From positions 21,392,899 to 21,456,898 of the forward strand of contig NC_052394.1 of the NCBI RefSeq assembly GCF_009389715.1: a stretch of DNA of 64,000 nt, in the 5' to 3' direction. The stretch's first letter is position 1; the number at the start of each line of letters is the position of its first letter. This document shows, piece after piece, positions 60,401-64,000 of this stretch. The position numbers and the translations under genes are program-made. The DNA is from Phoenix dactylifera (lineage: Eukaryota > Streptophyta > Magnoliopsida > Arecales > Arecaceae). The notes beneath the pieces were generated by a model. That model did not search any database, had not been told where the DNA came from, and saw nothing but the letters and a program-made list of their open reading frames with translations.

Positions 60401-63400
60401 TATTTTGGTAATATTATTCTTGTTATTTAATCTAAACATATGTCTTTAAAGGAAACACCGCCTGAGATGTTGAACAAAGCTGGTTTGAGATTTATTAGCG
60501 GGATTATATGTAAATCAAAAGCACTAAGATTTGAGAGGATGCTCTTCCGAACTACAAGGGGCAATATGTTTTTTAATCAGGCACCTGCGGGGGAACATGT
60601 CATGGATCCAGTGTCAGGAGAAATGGTTTGATAACTCCTGCCTTTTCTTAATCTCTGTACTTTGATTACACTTCCATAAAGCTGGAGGCTTTGAAACTGC
60701 ATCCATTGCCCACCCTTTTACCTCAGCATCCTCATTGCCTTTAAGTGTTGATATAACTTGGATGCTATTTTTGATGCATGTAACAAATATTTAGTTTTAA
60801 GTCTTTTCATATTTCTTCATGCCGATGGCTGTAACAATTTATAAGTTCCTAGTCATGATCGCTCCAACTCTTTTCTTGTTTGTCTTATGCAGGTAGAAAA
60901 AATTATCTTTGTAGTTTTCTTTTCTGGAGAGCAGGCTAAAACAAAAATACTTAAAATTTGTGAAGCTTTTGGAGCAAATTGCTATCCAGTTCCCGAGGAT
61001 ACTAGCAAGCAGAGGCAAATGACTCGCGAGGTATTCTAGTTTATGAGGCCAACCATTTTAGACATCATGGACCATTTATTAGGGGCCTGAATTCCTATTC
61101 AGCAATTAATGATGTGTGACATGGATTTCTGTTTGAATCATAAAATATTATAGAAATAATGTAATGGTTAGTTTAGAATGGATGCTTGTTATCTAATATC
61201 ATTAGACTGAAACTGCTCTAAGATAATGGTTTTCGCCAACAAGATTCATTGAGATTCTGGAACATGCGGTGTTCTGCTCAGTGAGTTAAATGCTAAAGGT
61301 AGCGTACTTTTCTGCTTCTTTTTGCTATGTAATAGTGAATTTCTTGATTTTGTTTATAAACTGTTTTTAGAGCTAGCCACATTGACTGCCTAGGCGAGGC
61401 TGCTTAGATGCCCTCCTTAATGTTTTGCCTTCTGTTTGAGTATGGACAATCAGACTGATTTATAAATTAGGATTGAGTGTTTTTAAGTTTGTACACTTCC
61501 TATCGACTTTAGCACACATTATGTAGTAAGCTATTTTTTATTTTCAGATTGTAACTATATGTATAGATTATTTTCGATTGAATATAATTTTTTAGCGGCT
61601 TTGATGCCTGCCCATGCACCTGCTCAAGATCGGCGGAACCGGTACCGGGCACCGTACCAGTTTTCCGGCGGCATGAGTCGGTATGGGCCGTGCCGGGCCT
61701 ATACCGACCGAGGAGGGGGTACGGTATCGTGGCAGAGAGAAAAGAGAGAGAGAGAGAGAAGGGGGAGAGATGGAGGGAGGCCAATGGAGGGTGGCGGAGG
61801 CCGGAGGAGGCTGCGGGAGGCACGGCCATGGCCGGACTCCTGTTTCGTTCGAAACAAGGGAACCAGCCGCGGTCGTGCCTTGAAACAAGGGTCTGACTAC
61901 GTCCGTGCCTCCTGGGGCCTCCTCCGGCATCCCACCCTCTTTCTTTCCGTCCCTCCCCTGCTCACTCTTTGCTTCTCCTTCTTCGGCTCCGGTAACGGAT
62001 TTCGTTTTTGTTGCCGAAACCGTACCGGTGAGCTACGGGTACGGATCGGAACGGCCGGAATCCTTCGGTTCGGGATGGTTCCGCCATCCTTGCACCTACC
62101 TATCACCCCAACTCTTGGCTGCGCTATGGCCTCCAGTGTGCCACCTTTAGGTCCTCAAGACATTGTGACTAAAAAGGTATCACTGACAATCACTTATTTT
62201 CTGGTGTTGATTGAAGAGAAGAATCATGACATCGCACACAATTTGCTGTCCAAACTCCAAAGAGATATATTAGTCAAGTATTGTCCAAGTGCTTATTCAA
62301 TCATATTGGACAATGATTAGATTGCTTGGTTTTTCAGGTGCCCTGCTGCTTGCTTTGTTCTGTTCCTGAAAGGTTATATCAAATTGATTTTTGTGTATCT
62401 TTGTATGAGGGAAGGATTGAGCACTTTTTGCAAGCTTGCATGCATTTGTTGATAGAAGCTTTTACTTTAATCTGTCTGTGAGAATGTGTCTCAGAAAACA
62501 TGCTTTAAACAAATTATATCAAATTAATAGCTGCCAGTGTGCTCTATTTACCTAGCAGAAGGCTATTGTTGCTGCTCAAAGTGAAGTGCTGCAACATTTA
62601 GTGCATGATTTGCACTTATACTTGTGACATGACAACTGCAGAAAATGTATAGGACAATGGTTTTTTCATTGTTAGTGAGACCATGTTGAATACATTTTCC
62701 GCTCCAACGACCAAATAATCAAATGCATTTGACTTACATATGCTTTTCCTTTACCTATATTTTAGAAGCACGGGGATCCAAACATTACAAGGCACAGTAA
62801 CAGAACGAACTGTTAACATTTTTCCCTCATGATGAGTCCCTATATATTTTGTAGATAATGTTTTACGTTACAAAGAATAAGTTGCCTAGCATAACTTTCT
62901 ATGATTTTTCCTAGGTGTCATCACGTCTCTCTGAATTAGAAGCCACTCTGGATGCTGGAATCCGTCATAGAAATAATGCTCTAGCTTCCATTGGGTCTCA
63001 ACTATGGAAGTGGACTATCATGGTAATCAGATTACTCTTAGACATTTATTCTTCTTGTACTGCATCCTCTTCTTCTGTTGGTTTACTACATGATAGTTGA
63101 ATTTTGTTCATTTTAGAGTTCCAAGGACTGTATAACCATTTAGTGAATCATCTGTGACCACCCACCCTGCACCCTCCCTGCCTGTTATTTGAGTGAAACA
63201 TGCATTTGTAATTTTCAAGACATCCTTTTCAGGTAAGAAAGGAGAAAGCTGTATATGATACATTAAACAGGCTCAATTTCGATGTGACAAAAAAATGTCT
63301 TGTTGGAGAAGGCTGGTGCCCTGTATTTGCAAAACCTCAGGTCATACTTCTGCCACTCTAGTATTTTCATATTTGTTTAGAAATCAGATGACACTTTTCT

Positions 63401-64000
63401 CCAATTTGTTTCTGTTGCTACAGATCCAAGATGCCTTGCAGCGTGCAACAATCGATAGCAATTCACAAGTGGGGATTATATTTCATGTGATGAATGCAAT
63501 AGAATCACCGCCTACATATTTCAGAACTAATCGGTTTACACATGCATTTCAGGAAATTATTGATGCATACGGGTTTGTCTTTGAAACCATAGGAGAAGAT
63601 TATTTTGCATATGTATTTTTGTTCTGGAAATACATCTCAGTAAATTGCAAAATTCTTGAATGATTTGATTCCACAAGAATTAATGCTTATTTCAGTGAAG
63701 ACTGTGTCAATGCACTACTGCATCTTGACATAGTGAAGTGCTTTATTGATGTCTTTAGATATATATAAAGTACATTTTGCTGTCCTGCATCTTATACTTT
63801 TATTCTTTCAAGACTTGTTATCATACATTTTACTCGCTAAGTCATAATACCTGCTTCAGAATTTGTGTTGCTGATGTGAAATTTTTTTCCTTATGCTACC
63901 TCAGTTTTGCTGTGTCCAACTTCACCTGCCTTGAGACAATTATATACATTATTTATCATTGTTAATATTTTTTGATGTAACCCTTTAATATCTGCTTGTA
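51494..64000 (+). CDS. VHA-a1: V-type proton ATPase subunit a, VHA-a1 type (first 10 exons; gene runs off the window)
   Basis: Exons 51494-51637, 56814-56858, 58312-58434, 58533-58640, 60260-60373, 60452-60625, 60893-61030, 62915-63022, 63233-63340 and 63424-63572 join in frame to 403 codons plus two bases. They encode most of the N-terminal cytosolic half: [118 protein letters not shown]. This half links the V1 and V0 sectors; the proton-channel half (about 400 aa) lies to the right. SGII and VGEGWCP wording fits VHA-a1, the trans-Golgi/early endosome isoform, rather than the tonoplast a2/a3 type. Exon 5 (residues 141-178) is acidic and isoform-specific. A second ATG follows directly at 51497. 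Confidence 0.93.
51638..56813 (+). other. Intron 1 of the V-ATPase subunit a gene (5.2 kb)
   Basis: Runs between the codon for Asp48 and the exon starting LNDDKSPFQ. It holds an (ATGT)n run near 54772-54795, T runs, a GGGTCGG-type patch at 55735-55880 and a long purine tract. No host exon is visible inside. Confidence 0.8.
55917..56375 (+). repeat. 0.46 kb nearly all-purine tract (GA/GGGA-rich)
   Basis: Almost every base is A or G, mainly GAGAGA, GGAGGGA and GGGGGAGAG words, with scattered T (mostly in GAT) and few C. It follows a GGGCTGGGTCGG-type repeat and precedes TGGCCTAGCTTGACGGGC. Open frames on both strands here (Ser/Leu/Pro-rich or Glu/Arg-rich) are products of composition. Confidence 0.85.
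58832..59648. repeat. Tandem duplication, unit 418 bp, in V-ATPase intron 4
   Basis: The block starting CATTTTCTCCTTATCACTACC at 58832 restarts at 59250 and runs to about 59648 with only scattered differences (for example GATCCTTGCC/GATCCTTGCG). The junction carries a near-perfect inverted pair, GATAAGGAGAAATG and CATTTTCTCCTTATC. Both copies carry the same short open frame on the minus strand, which is not a gene. Confidence 0.92.
61600..62110. mobile_element. GC-rich GTACCGG-type interspersed element in V-ATPase intron 7
   Basis: Abruptly GC-rich DNA with AACCGGTACCGGG, GTACCAG, GGTACGG and CGTACCGG words at both sides of a purine-rich (GAGAGA) and GGAGG core, inside an AT-rich intron. Its words match the smaller patch at 20.6-20.8 kb. 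Long open frames across it on both strands reflect lack of TA-rich stops, not coding. Confidence 0.6.

Noticed and set aside
61559..62320. 253-codon open frame on the plus strand
   Set aside because: It runs through a GC-rich repeat in an intron; composition (few stops) explains its length, and it starts and ends in intron sequence.

Overview
This is nuclear DNA of a flowering plant. Genes are split into short exons with canonical GT/AG introns, introns reach 9.5 kb, and all five genes belong to plant families. AT-rich intergenic and intronic DNA is filled with decayed plant transposable elements. The repeat style (GTACCGG-rich elements, RNase H-bearing LINE ends, TAA-flanked GGCC..TGTTTGG element) and the long introns suggest a monocot, perhaps a palm; this is an inference from style, not proven.

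Layout. (1) 99-15939, plus: a complete seven-exon gene for an EF-hand mitochondrial-carrier-family protein of the SAMTL type (816 aa). Its 9.5 kb first intron holds a wrecked hAT transposase and a 1,048 bp PIF/Harbinger-like element, and intron 6 holds a tRNA-derived SINE with target-site repeats. (2) 16879-22024, minus, tail to tail with gene 1: a three-exon RBR-type E3 ubiquitin ligase with an N-terminal RNase H-like domain and an acidic tail (560 aa). (3) 29477-31059, plus: a two-exon LOB-domain transcription factor of the LBD1/LBD11 type (204 aa). (4) about 38000-42226, minus: a ROP-effector coiled-coil scaffold of the ICR/RIP family (about 617 aa). (5) 51494 to beyond the right edge, plus: the first ten exons (403 codons) of a V-ATPase subunit a, closest to the VHA-a1 type.

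Intergenic DNA. 22.2-29.3 kb has a LINE 3' end with poly(A) and a CACTA terminus built from eleven hairpin-forming palindromes. 31.1-37.7 kb has a TRIM-like retroelement, a Copia reverse-transcriptase scrap cut by another repeat, and long TA microsatellites. 43.5-51.2 kb has a second LINE RNase H relic, a 25-base G run and a TA microsatellite.

The genes are unrelated in function (carrier, ubiquitin ligase, transcription factor, ROP scaffold, proton pump), as is usual in plants; there is no operon or cluster. All exon joins were checked by reading frame, and the coding frame stays open in every gene. I found no tRNA or rRNA gene, no CRISPR array and no clear microRNA gene. The strongest second-look items are the CACTA palindrome array, the 61 bp duplicated segment around the hAT relic, a 0.46 kb purine-only-like tract in a V-ATPase intron, the 418 bp tandem duplication in another, and the open reading frame through the last ICR intron.
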